Source: Micromonospora echinofusca
GTDB lineage: Bacteria; Actinomycetota; Actinomycetes; Mycobacteriales; Micromonosporaceae
DNA length: 38,913 nucleotides
Reading direction: 5' to 3'
Assembly (NCBI RefSeq): GCF_017614955.1
Contig: NZ_WVUH01000015.1
Span: 1-38,913 of the forward strand
Position 1 is the first letter of the stretch, and each line of letters opens with the position of its first letter. Shown in pieces: positions 15,774 to 23,616 of the stretch. A model generated the notes under the pieces. The model worked only from the letters and a program-made list of their open reading frames with translations, did no database searches and was not told the DNA's origin. A program made the translations under genes and the position numbers.

Positions 15774-17876
15774 TCAGTTGGTCCGGATCACGATGTCGAG
15801 CGTGAACGGGCCCGTGGCCGGTACCGCGATGCCCGGGGTGGCCAGGGTCGGCCCACCGGGACGGCTGCGCGTACTCGGCGGCAGCGGGTACTGGCCGTGG
15901 AGGTACTCGTCGTTGCCGAAGCTGACGTCGTAGGTGAAGTAGACCGACTGTCCACCGAGGGCGGACAGGTTGATCTGCCCGTAGTCGACGTAGCCGAGAC
16001 CCACGACATCACCGGTGTTGACGTTGTGCGCGACGATCCGCCCGTACTCGACCCGGGCACCGTCTTGGTTGGTGAAACTGCCGGTGATCTTCACCCCGGG
16101 CTGGAGGGCCAGGTTGTACGTGGCGGTGCCCCCGGCCGTCACCGCGACCTTCGTCGCCGCGTACCGGTCGGCCGTACCGCCCGAGTACTGGGTGTAACCC
16201 TTGTGCATGAAGACCAACGGCCACTGGTACGGGCCGACCCCGGTCAGCCGGTAACGGCCGTCCGCCCCGGTCACCACCGAGGCGCCGTGGTCCGTGCCCG
16301 GCGCTTCGATGTCCACCCCGACCTCGGGCAGGGGTGCACCGGTACCCGCGTCGGTGACCAGGCCGGTCACCGTACCCGCGCGGTCGAGCTTGACCACCGG
16401 GGCGGTGCTGGTCCGGCCGGCCCAGGTCGGGACGGCGGCGGCCTGCCGCTCGTCGCCGGTACCGCCGGTGGCGCCGACCCACTGCCGGCCGTAGACGCTG
16501 TCCCCACGGGGTACCGCGAAGAGCCGGTACTGCCCCGGCTCCAGCGGGCCGACGGTGATCCGGCCGGTGCTGTCACTACAGTCGCCCCGGCCGTCCGGCT
16601 GCCGGACCTGCTTGGGCAGGAACGTGTCGAGGCAGACGTTGGCCACCCCGTTGCCGGTGGCCCGGTCGGTGATCCGGGTGGTGATCGCCGCACCGACCCG
16701 CAGCCGGACCGTCACGTCGATGGTCTGCCCGCCGACGACCTGTACACCCTCCAGGGTCTCCGCGAAGTGCAGCTTGTCCTCCGGGTAGACCCAGAGGTCG
16801 TGGCTGCCCTGTGGCAGCCCGGTGACGGTGGCCTTACCGGTGCCGTTGCTGCAGAAGTTCTCCACGCAGAAGTTCGCGACGGGTGCGCCGCTGACCGCGT
16901 CGACGGCGGTGACCCGGACCGCCCCGGTGGCCAGCCAGCTCTCCGTGATCCGGGTCTCCTGCCCACCGGTCACGGCGACCGGAGTCGCCTCCTCGAAGGT
17001 CAGTTTGCCCTGGTAGTACTGGGTCCGGTCGCCCTGGCTGAAGCTGACCCGGTAGCTACCGGCGAGGAGTGCCGGGAAGGAGAAGTTCCCGCTGGTGTCG
17101 GTCGAGGTGTAGCCGCCGTTACCCCAGCCGGCCGTCATGACGTTCACGTCCGCGCCGGCCACGGCGGCGCCGCCCTGGCTGGTGAGCCGGCCGGAGAGGC
17201 TGCCGACCGGCAGGACGGTGTCGTTCGCGACGACCTCGCCACCCGCCGTGACCTGGAAGAGCTGAGCTGCCGTCTCCTCGATCTGACCGGGGACGAACTG
17301 GCTCTGGTACGAGTCCGGGACGGGCTGGAAGGAGACCTGGTAGGTGCCCGGGGTGGCCGTGATCCGGTAGCGGCCCTCCTCGTCGGTCGAACCGTACGCC
17401 CAGTTGCCCTCGTTCACTTCGTAGGCGTTGATGAAGAGGTAGGAGGCCGGGTCACCGGTGGCCGTGCGGATCTGGCCGGTGATGGCGCCGGTGGGCAGCA
17501 GTTGGTCGTTGACCGTGGTGGTGGCACCGTTGGCCACGTCGACCCAGTCGGCGTCCCAGAGTTCGAGCTGCTGCCGGTAGAACTGCGTCGGGCCGCCCTG
17601 CGGTTCGAAGCCCACCGCGTACGGCGCCGGCCGGAGCCCGCCGATCTGGTAGTTGCCCTGCTCGTCGGTGGTCGTCCAGCCGACGGTGTCGATGATGCCG
17701 TTGTCCTCGCGGTACACGTGGACGGTCGCGTTCGCAGCGCCGGCACCGGCACTGGTGGTGAGTTGTCCGGCGATGACCCCCGTGTCGGCGGCGTAGGCCG
17801 GGGATCCACCCGGCAGTACGACCGCACCGAGCACGGCAGCCGCCAGGGCCAGTCGCCCCAGCTTGGAGAAAGCCAT
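15774..17876 (-). CDS. secreted protein of tandem CarboxypepD-regulatory-like domains (copy 2)
   Basis: The 700-residue protein starts at ATG 17876 after AAGGAC. A frame to 17930 exists but precedes the signal peptide MAFSKLGRLALAAAVLGAVVLPG, cut near AYAAD. The mature part repeats the G.I.GQLT..AG.....V.V pattern about seven times, with turns such as EEGRYRITATPG and DGRYRLTGVGPY. Conserved cysteine pairs match copy 1 (FCVENFCSNGTGK; VCLDT...GDCSDSTGR), as do a WVGATGGTGDERQAAAVP segment and the C-terminal RPGGPTLATPG. The two are clearly a tandem duplication. No enzyme, membrane anchor or sorting signal is seen. Role is probably extracellular structure or carbohydrate/protein binding. Confidence 0.86.
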   Translation of the reverse strand: MAFSKLGRLALAAAVLGAVVLPGGSPAYAADTGVIAGQLTTSAGAGAANATVHVYREDNGIIDTVGWTTTDEQGNYQIGGLRPAPYAVGFEPQGGPTQFYRQQLELWDADWVDVANGATTTVNDQLLPTGAITGQIRTATGDPASYLFINAYEVNEGNWAYGSTDEEGRYRITATPGTYQVSFQPVPDSYQSQFVPGQIEETAAQLFQVTAGGEVVANDTVLPVGSLSGRLTSQGGAAVAGADVNVMTAGWGNGGYTSTDTSGNFSFPALLAGSYRVSFSQGDRTQYYQGKLTFEEATPVAVTGGQETRITESWLATGAVRVTAVDAVSGAPVANFCVENFCSNGTGKATVTGLPQGSHDLWVYPEDKLHFAETLEGVQVVGGQTIDVTVRLRVGAAITTRITDRATGNGVANVCLDTFLPKQVRQPDGRGDCSDSTGRITVGPLEPGQYRLFAVPRGDSVYGRQWVGATGGTGDERQAAAVPTWAGRTSTAPVVKLDRAGTVTGLVTDAGTGAPLPEVGVDIEAPGTDHGASVVTGADGRYRLTGVGPYQWPLVFMHKGYTQYSGGTADRYAATKVAVTAGGTATYNLALQPGVKITGSFTNQDGARVEYGRIVAHNVNTGDVVGLGYVDYGQINLSALGGQSVYFTYDVSFGNDEYLHGQYPLPPSTRSRPGGPTLATPGIAVPATGPFTLDIVIRTN

Positions 17877-18064
17877 GCAAGTCCTTGGTGTGAGGTGGTG
17901 GGGCGACTCACGCAGGCGGACCCGCCGCACCGACCCCAGTGCGCCCCGTTCGCCTGGTCGGCTCCACGAGGATAGGTGGTCGATGTCTGCTCCGTGCTCC
18001 CCTTTTCGGCCGGTCCACAGGGGAACATTGCCTGCTCAGCCCCGTGCCCGACGGGAAGTTCCGC

Positions 18065-18112
18065 GATCTTGGTGGCAAATGGCCTCTGGAGGGTCCGTTT
18101 GCCACCAAGATC
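18065..18112. repeat. REP-like long inverted repeat, likely terminator of the DUF5701 gene
   Basis: The 15-base arm at 18065-18079 (GATCTTGGTGGCAAA) is perfectly complementary to 18098-18112, leaving an 18-base loop. Arm composition is far more AT-rich than its surroundings. It lies about 30 bases past the DUF5701 stop at 18143, in a 266-base gap with no gene. It may be a dispersed intergenic palindrome that also acts as a terminator. Confidence 0.7.
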
Positions 18113-18142
18113 TGGCGGCCTTCATCGTCGATCTGATGCAGG

Positions 18143-18796
18143 TCAGGTGGACCGGTCGGCGGTGGAGGCCGAGCCGAGCCAGGTGTGCGGATTGCCGTAC
18201 CAGCACCAGCCCAGCTTCGGGGCGCCCTGGCTGATCCAGATGGCCGGTACCCGCCGGTCCCCGCACCGCGAACCCACCAGCGAGAAGCACTTGTTCCTCG
18301 CCAGCGCGGCGGGGAAGTGGGTGACGAAGGCGATCCCCTCGTCGATGGTCAACGGCGTCCGGCCCTGCCCGGTGATGATCTCCATGGCCGCGTCGGGGGC
18401 CAGGTTCAGGGTCTCCTCACCCCGGTCGACGTCGAAGAGCAGGTACGCCGGGGAATCGGGCAGTTCCAGCTCCTTGATCGGGTCGAACCGGGCCAGGTCA
18501 CCCTCGGCGTAGTGCCGGTCCAGGAAGCCGGGCTTGCGCCTGCCGGCCAGGGTGAGCCGGGTCAGGCGCTCCTCGACCGGTACCAGTTCGCGGGTCACCA
18601 CCAGCACGAACGGGACCCGCCCCTCGGTGGGTGGGGTCATCGTGGCGGCCCGCCGGACGACCGTGGCCCGCAGCGGGGCGAGCCGGTCGGTGAACTCGGC
18701 CGGGCCCAGTCCGGCCAGGGCGGGGTAGTCCTTCGCCAGCAGGTTGCCGACCTGACGGTCGAACTCGACACCGGCATCGAACGGCTGATCGGTCAC
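18143..18796 (-). CDS. DUF5701 family protein
   Basis: The 217-residue protein starts at GTG 18796, five bases after a perfect AGGAGG; a start at 18832 lacks this. It matches my recollection of the actinobacterial DUF5701 family: FDRQVGNLLAKDYPALAGL, VPFVLVVTRELVPVEERL, PDSPAYLLFDVDRGEETLN, EGIAFVTHFPAALARNKCFSLVGSRCGDRRVPAIWISQGAPKLGWCWYGNPHTWLG. The C-terminal CxxxxSRCGDRRVPAIW block with several Cys, Trp and His residues is the most conserved-looking part. No signal peptide or membrane segment is present. Biochemical function is not known. Inverted GTACG repeats lie just upstream. Confidence 0.8.
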   Translation of the reverse strand: MTDQPFDAGVEFDRQVGNLLAKDYPALAGLGPAEFTDRLAPLRATVVRRAATMTPPTEGRVPFVLVVTRELVPVEERLTRLTLAGRRKPGFLDRHYAEGDLARFDPIKELELPDSPAYLLFDVDRGEETLNLAPDAAMEIITGQGRTPLTIDEGIAFVTHFPAALARNKCFSLVGSRCGDRRVPAIWISQGAPKLGWCWYGNPHTWLGSASTADRST

Positions 18797-18811
18797 ACGG
18801 GCCTCCTGCGT

Positions 18812-18840
18812 CTCGTACGGCCAACCGTACAAGGTACGAG
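18812..18840. promoter_or_regulatory. overlapping GTAC inverted repeats before the DUF5701 gene
   Basis: GTACGG-CCAA-CCGTAC (18815-18830) is a perfect hairpin. The outer CTCGTAC (18812-18818) also pairs with GTACGAG (18834-18840). The element begins 16 bases upstream of the start codon and just beyond its Shine-Dalgarno site, so it may be an operator or an mRNA leader structure. Confidence 0.45.
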
Positions 18841-18871
18841 AAGCGTCCGCCTATTCCCGTCACAGGAAAAG

Positions 18872-19627
18872 TCAGCGGTTCCAGTCCTGCTTCGCGGCGC
18901 GGACCAGCTTGTCCTTCAACTCCCGGGTGTGCCGGCGGCTCACCGGCAGCTCGGTGCCGTCCACGACCACCACGTAACCCGAGTTGACCAGACGCAACTC
19001 CGCGATCAGACGGATCTGCACCAGGTACGACCGGTGGATCCGGACGAACCCGGCGTCGGCCCACCGCTCGGCGAGGGTGGCCAGCGACACCCTGACCAGG
19101 TGCGACCCGTCAGCGGTGTGCAGCCGCGCGTAGTCGCCCTGCGCCTCCACCCAGCGCACCGCGGACCGGGGCAGCATCCGGGTCGTCCCGGCCAACTCCA
19201 CCGGGATGGTCGGATCCGCCTCGGCCCGGGCCAGCGCCGCCGGATGCGTGGGTACCACCCGTGCCTCGATCACCCGGCGCAGCGACTCGGCGAGGCGTTC
19301 GGCGCGTACCGGCTTGCGGACGTAGTCGGTGGCACCCAGGTCGAAGGCGTCCGCCGCCCCGTCGTCGTACGCGGTGACGAAGACGATCGACGGCGGCCGG
19401 GCGAACCGGCGCAGCACCCGGGCCAGCTCCATGCCGTCCAGACCGGGCATCCGGATGTCCAGGAAGACCACGTCGACGTCGGCGTCCCGGAGCACCCGCA
19501 GCGCCTCGGTGGCGTCCGAGGCGGTGTGCAGCCGGGCCACCCGGGGATCGGCCCGCAGGTGGTACGCCAGCTCGTCCAGCGCGGGCGGCTCGTCGTCGAC
19601 CGCGAGTACCCGCAGGAACGCGGTCAT
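18872..19627 (-). CDS. LytTR-family response regulator
   Basis: The 251-residue regulator starts at ATG 19627, overlapping the kinase stop by ATGA. The receiver domain (about 6-120) shows the acidic pair D11/D12, phospho-acceptor D57 (VVFLDIRMPG), T85 (FVTAYD) and K105 (YVRKPV). The C-terminal LytTR DNA-binding domain (about 150-245) shows VRWVEAQGDYARLHT, FVRIHRSYLVQI and LPVSRRHTRELKDKL. Proteins of this type are activated by LytS-like kinases and bind paired direct repeats. In many actinobacteria the pair sits with sodium:solute symporters, two of which are in this window, so carboxylate uptake is a plausible target (inference). Confidence 0.93.
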   Translation of the reverse strand: MTAFLRVLAVDDEPPALDELAYHLRADPRVARLHTASDATEALRVLRDADVDVVFLDIRMPGLDGMELARVLRRFARPPSIVFVTAYDDGAADAFDLGATDYVRKPVRAERLAESLRRVIEARVVPTHPAALARAEADPTIPVELAGTTRMLPRSAVRWVEAQGDYARLHTADGSHLVRVSLATLAERWADAGFVRIHRSYLVQIRLIAELRLVNSGYVVVVDGTELPVSRRHTRELKDKLVRAAKQDWNR

Positions 19628-20829
19628 GACCCGGCCCGTACACCGGGATGGAACTTCGGCACCCGCATGCTCACCTTCGTACCCGATCCGAGGCCGGTCT
19701 CCACGACCAGGCCGAACTGGTCCCCGAAGGCCGACCGCAACCGCTCGTCGACGTTGGAGAGCCCGACATGCTGGCCGGCGTCGTCCGCGACGTCGGCCGG
19801 TTCGCTGACCAGCACCGCCGGGTCCATACCCACCCCGTCGTCCTCGACCGTGAGGTGGCACTCGGCGCCGGCGTCCCGGGCCTCGATCCGGATGGTGCCG
19901 GTCCCCGGCTTGCGGGACAGCCCGTGCCGCACGGCATTCTCCACCAACGGTTGCAGGCAGAGGAAGGGCAGACTGACCGGCAGGACCTCCGGCGCGATCA
20001 GCAGGTGCACCTGGAGCCGGTCACCGAACCGGGCCCGCTCGATGGTCAGGTACCGGTCGATCGACCGCAGCTCCTCGGCGAGCGTGGTGAACTCCCCGTG
20101 CGCCCGGAACGAGTACCGGGTGAACTCGGCGAACTCCAGGATGAGTTCCCGGGCCCGTTCCGGGTCGGTCCGGACGAACGAGGCGATCGCGGTCAACGCG
20201 TTGTAGATGAAGTGCGGGCTGATCTGCGCCCGCAGCGCCCGGACCTCGGCCCGGGCCAGCCGTTCCCGGGACGAGTCCAGCTCGGCCAGGGCGAGCTGGG
20301 TACCCGCCCAGTGCGCGGTCTCCAGCGTCGCCTGCACCAGGCCCGGTGCCGGCTGGTCGTCGGCGACGGCGACCAGCGCCCCCACCGGCCAGCCGTCCGG
20401 ACCGGCGAGTGGCGCCACCACGGCACCGCGTACCGGGCAGTCGACCCGGTCGCAGCGCAGCTCCGACTCGCGCAGCACGGTCGAGCGGTTCGCGGTCACC
20501 GCCCGTCCGGCCGCCGCCCGGAACTGGTCGGCATGGTGCCCGCCCCGCCCGTCCAGGGCGAGCAGCTCGGTCCGGTCCAGCAGCGCCAGCCCGGCCGCGC
20601 CGACCAGGGCCCGCAGATGGCGTACGGCCTTCGCGGCGCTCACCGCACTCAGCCCGGTACGCAGCGGCTCGGCGGCGAGCCCGGCGGTGTGCAGGACGTC
20701 GTAGGTGGCCCGCTGGGTGGCGGTGGCGATGCCCCGTCGCGCCCGCAGCCGCAGTACCGCCCAGAGCGCGGCGGCCAACGCACTGACCAGTGCGACGACT
20801 GCGACGACCGCGGACAGGTTGCCCCCCAC
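19624..20829 (-). CDS. LytS-like sensor histidine kinase with GAF domain
   Basis: The GTG at 20829 gives 401 residues; a longer frame to 20901 would overlap the upstream gene. One N-terminal transmembrane helix (NLSAVVAVVALVSALAAALWAVL) precedes a GAF-like sensor domain (about 55-180) and a His_kinase domain with ISPHFIYNAL, whose phospho-acceptor is H206 in this numbering. An HATPase_c domain follows, with the N-box LQPLVENAVRHGL, G1 EDDGVGMD and G2 GQHVGLSNVDERL. The GAF domain holds a CDRVDC cysteine pair that may sense metal or redox state. It is translationally coupled to the LytTR regulator. Unlike LytS, it lacks the multi-helix sensor, so its signal is probably cytoplasmic. Confidence 0.9.
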   Translation of the reverse strand: MGGNLSAVVAVVALVSALAAALWAVLRLRARRGIATATQRATYDVLHTAGLAAEPLRTGLSAVSAAKAVRHLRALVGAAGLALLDRTELLALDGRGGHHADQFRAAAGRAVTANRSTVLRESELRCDRVDCPVRGAVVAPLAGPDGWPVGALVAVADDQPAPGLVQATLETAHWAGTQLALAELDSSRERLARAEVRALRAQISPHFIYNALTAIASFVRTDPERARELILEFAEFTRYSFRAHGEFTTLAEELRSIDRYLTIERARFGDRLQVHLLIAPEVLPVSLPFLCLQPLVENAVRHGLSRKPGTGTIRIEARDAGAECHLTVEDDGVGMDPAVLVSEPADVADDAGQHVGLSNVDERLRSAFGDQFGLVVETGLGSGTKVSMRVPKFHPGVRAGS

Positions 20830-20890
20830 GGGTGAGATCCTGTCGCGTGCCGGGGCGTTCGCCAAGCCCTGCGGGGGTACCCGTACCGCT

Positions 20891-22453
20891 CTAGTAGGCA
20901 CCCTTGCGGGCCAGGACCACGCCGACCGTGCGCCACAGGATGCTCAGGTCGTACGCGAGGGACCAGTTGTCGACGTAGTAGAGGTCCAGCCGGACCGCCT
21001 CGTCCCAGGAGAGGTCGGAGCGACCGGAGACCTGCCACAGCCCGGTCATCCCCGGTCGGACCAGCAGCCGGCGCCGGACGTCACCGAGGAAGTCACCGTC
21101 GTCGGCGGGGAGCGGACGCGGGCCGACCAGTGACATCTCGCCCTTGAGCACGTTGATCAGCTGGGGCAGCTCGTCCAGCGAACTGGCCCGCAGGAACCGG
21201 CCCACCGGGAAGACCCGGGGATCCTGCTTGATCTTGAACAGCATGCCGTCGGTCTCGTTCTGGTCGACCAGACCGGCCAGCCGCTCCTCGGCGTCGATGT
21301 ACATGGTCCGGAACTTCCAGACCCGGAAGGTGCGGCCCTCGTGCCCCACCCGGGGCTGCCGGAAGAAGACCGGACCCGGGTCGGAGATCCGGATGGCCAG
21401 CGCGATCGCCACGAAGACCGGGGCGAGCACCAGCAGGCCCAGTCCGGCGGCGACCCGGTCCATCAGGTTCTTGGCCAGCAGGGCCGGCCCGGACAGGGTC
21501 GGCTCCTCGACGTGCAGCAGCGGCAGGCCCTCGATCGGCCGGATGTGCACCCGGGGCCCGGCGATGTCGGTGAGCTGCGGGGCGACCACCAGGTCGACCC
21601 CGGAACCCTCCAACTGCCAGGCGAGCCGGCGCAGCTCACCCGGCTCCGCGCTGGCCGAACCGCAGACCGCGATGGTGTCCCCGCCCACCTCCCGGACCAG
21701 GGCCAGGATGTCCCGACCGGCGTAGACCGGTACCGGCGTCTGGATGCCCCGGGCTGCGGCGTACCCGTCGGTGATGTGGATGGCCACCGGCATCAGCCCG
21801 GCGGCCGGGCTGCGGGTGACCGCGGTGTAGACCTCCAGGCACTCGGGCAGGGTGCCGATCAGCACCATCCGGTGCGCGGCCTGACCGGCCCGTTTCCGCA
21901 CCACGTGCAGGATGAACCGGGCCAGGAACCGGCCCAGCAGGACCAGCACCATCGCACCGACCAGCGCGGTACCCACGGTGTACCGGGACAACTCGGCCTT
22001 GAACGCGAACGCGATGAACGACACCGACGCGGCCACCGCGACCGCCGCCCGGATCACCCGTTTGAACTCGTCCGGCCCCAGACCCAGATAACGTCGGTCG
22101 TACGCCCGGTTACCCCAGAGTATGATCAACCAGCCGAGCGGCAGGAGCACGAAGGCGACCGTGTAGAACCACGTCGGGTCCTCCTTCGCCTTGTAGAAAC
22201 CCGACCGGGCCTGGTCGAAGAGCTGGATCGCGATCCAGCTCGCCAGGGCCGCCGCAGCGAAGTCCAGCAGCAGCAGGGCGAAGGTGTAGGGACGGTGCCA
22301 GCGGGAGACCCGGCGTCGGGCCCGTGCCCACGCCGACCTCGGTACGCCGTTGGGCGACGGTACTGTCGGCGGCTGGATCTCGAAGCTGTCGACGTGCCGC
22401 ACGAGTTTGCTCCGGCCTGTGTTGGTTACCGGGCGCTGGAGGCTAGTCGTCAC
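20891..22453 (-). CDS. exopolysaccharide polyprenyl-phosphate sugar-1-phosphate transferase
   Basis: This is a WbaP/WcaJ-type initiating enzyme that moves a sugar-1-phosphate from a nucleotide sugar to undecaprenyl phosphate at the inner membrane. Four to five N-terminal helices are followed by a CoA-binding-like region (RMVLIGTLPECLEVYTAV) and another helix (AAGLGLLVLAPVFVAIALAI). The catalytic domain holds RVGHEGRTFRVWKFRTMYIDAE, FLRASSLDELPQLINVLKGEMSLVGPRPL and VRPGMTGLWQVSGRSDLSW. The start is uncertain: GTG 22453 lies 11 bases after GGGAGG, while ATGs at 22462, 22474 and 22483 are alternatives. A 15-base palindrome at 22486-22500 overlaps the likely promoter. It begins the polysaccharide made by the genes to its right. 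Confidence 0.92.
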   Translation of the reverse strand: MTTSLQRPVTNTGRSKLVRHVDSFEIQPPTVPSPNGVPRSAWARARRRVSRWHRPYTFALLLLDFAAAALASWIAIQLFDQARSGFYKAKEDPTWFYTVAFVLLPLGWLIILWGNRAYDRRYLGLGPDEFKRVIRAAVAVAASVSFIAFAFKAELSRYTVGTALVGAMVLVLLGRFLARFILHVVRKRAGQAAHRMVLIGTLPECLEVYTAVTRSPAAGLMPVAIHITDGYAAARGIQTPVPVYAGRDILALVREVGGDTIAVCGSASAEPGELRRLAWQLEGSGVDLVVAPQLTDIAGPRVHIRPIEGLPLLHVEEPTLSGPALLAKNLMDRVAAGLGLLVLAPVFVAIALAIRISDPGPVFFRQPRVGHEGRTFRVWKFRTMYIDAEERLAGLVDQNETDGMLFKIKQDPRVFPVGRFLRASSLDELPQLINVLKGEMSLVGPRPLPADDGDFLGDVRRRLLVRPGMTGLWQVSGRSDLSWDEAVRLDLYYVDNWSLAYDLSILWRTVGVVLARKGAY

Positions 22454-22485
22454 CTCACCCATGTCCTCCCGCATGGCACACACCG

Positions 22486-22500
22486 CTCACCAGTGGTGAG
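22486..22500. promoter_or_regulatory. palindrome before the sugar transferase gene
   Basis: CTCACCAGTGGTGAG is a perfect 7+1+7 palindrome, 33 bases upstream of the most likely start. It has the size and symmetry of a dimeric regulator's operator. Its regulator is unknown. The rest of the 248-base gap to the glycosylase gene shows no clear gene. Confidence 0.55.
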
Positions 22501-22731
22501 AGCGCGGCCGCCCACCGTTCCAGTTTCCCACGCGGGGCCCCGGCACCAACGCCGACCGGAGGCACATCACGCCTGATCATCGTTGGTGGGGATCCTGTTC
22601 GGTTCCGGTGGAACTCAGGGAACCGGGGACCCGGCCACTATACCGATGGATGCCGGGTTTGCCAGATCGGCGTACTGGGCAGTTTGGGGCGAGCTGGGCG
22701 GTTCCCCCGACGGGTGGCGGCGCAGGCTGAC

Positions 22732-23592
22732 TCAGCGTACGAGCCGTGACAACCTACGGTCAGCCAGAGGTTTCCCACCGGTCTGGCAGCCGGGGCAGTA
22801 CTGGAGGCTCGAATCGGCGAACGAAACCTCGCGCACCGTGTCCCCGCAGACCGGACAGGGCAGGCCGGTCCGGGCATGGACCTTCAGACCGGCACGTTTC
22901 TCCCCTTTCAGCTCCGCCGCCCGCTGGCCGACCGACCGCGCCACCGCATCCCCGAGCACCTGACGGGTCGCCGCGTGCAGGGCCCCGAGCTGCTCGTCGG
23001 TCAACCGGTCGGTCAGCGCGAACGGGGAGAGCCGGGCGGCGTGCAGGATCTCGTCGGAGTACGCGTTGCCCACCCCGGCCAGCACCTGCTGATCGGTGAG
23101 CACCCCCTTGACCTGCCCCCGACGGCTGCGCAGCCGCTCGCTGAAGGTCGACAGGTCGGCGCCGAGCGCGTCCGGGCCGAGTTTCGCCACCCCGGGCACC
23201 TGGGCCGGATCGGGGACCAGGTACACCGCCAGCTTCTTCTGCGTACCGGCCTCGGTCAGGTCGAAGCCGGAACCGTCGTCCAGGCGTACCCGCAGGGCGA
23301 CCGGACCCTTGCCCGGCCGCAGCGGAACGGCCGAGGCGAACGCCTCCCGGTAGTGCAGCCAACCCGCCCGGGCCAGGTGCACCACCAGGTGCAGCCCGCC
23401 GTCGAGGACCACGTCGAGGAACTTGCCGTGCCGTCGGGCGTCCACCACCGCCCGACCCACGACCGACGACGGGGGCGGGTCGTACGTCTTCAGGGCGTTG
23501 ATCGCCGCCACCTCGACCCGGTCGACCCGCCGCCCCACCGCGCGCTCGCGCAGGTAGCCGGCGAGCGCCTCCACCTCCGGCAGTTCAGGCAT
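22732..23592 (-). CDS. Fpg/Nei family DNA glycosylase
   Basis: The 286-residue base-excision repair enzyme removes oxidised bases and nicks the abasic site. The ATG at 23592 yields the mandatory MPELPEVE N-terminus, whose Pro2 is the nucleophile and Glu3 the catalytic acid. Next are the barrel with RHGKFLDVVLDGGLHLVVHL, the helix-two-turn-helix LTDQQVLAGVGNAYSDEILHAARLSP, and a zinc finger with four cysteines (CPVCG...CPGCQTGGKPLADRR). Sequence further upstream in this frame is not part of the gene. Substrate preference (Fpg versus Nei) cannot be set by eye. It is divergent from the glycosyltransferase gene, with 24 bases between the two start codons. Confidence 0.93.
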   Translation of the reverse strand: MPELPEVEALAGYLRERAVGRRVDRVEVAAINALKTYDPPPSSVVGRAVVDARRHGKFLDVVLDGGLHLVVHLARAGWLHYREAFASAVPLRPGKGPVALRVRLDDGSGFDLTEAGTQKKLAVYLVPDPAQVPGVAKLGPDALGADLSTFSERLRSRRGQVKGVLTDQQVLAGVGNAYSDEILHAARLSPFALTDRLTDEQLGALHAATRQVLGDAVARSVGQRAAELKGEKRAGLKVHARTGLPCPVCGDTVREVSFADSSLQYCPGCQTGGKPLADRRLSRLVR

Positions 23593-23616
23593 CCCCCAAC
23601 GGTAGCCTTTTGACCC

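Noticed and set aside
18065..18112. Insertion sequence terminal inverted repeats
   Set aside because: The arms are separated by only 18 bases and no transposase gene is nearby.
22583..22963. Plus-strand small gene in the gap before the sugar transferase
   Set aside because: The frame runs into the antisense of the DNA glycosylase and has no family resemblance or clear ribosome binding site.
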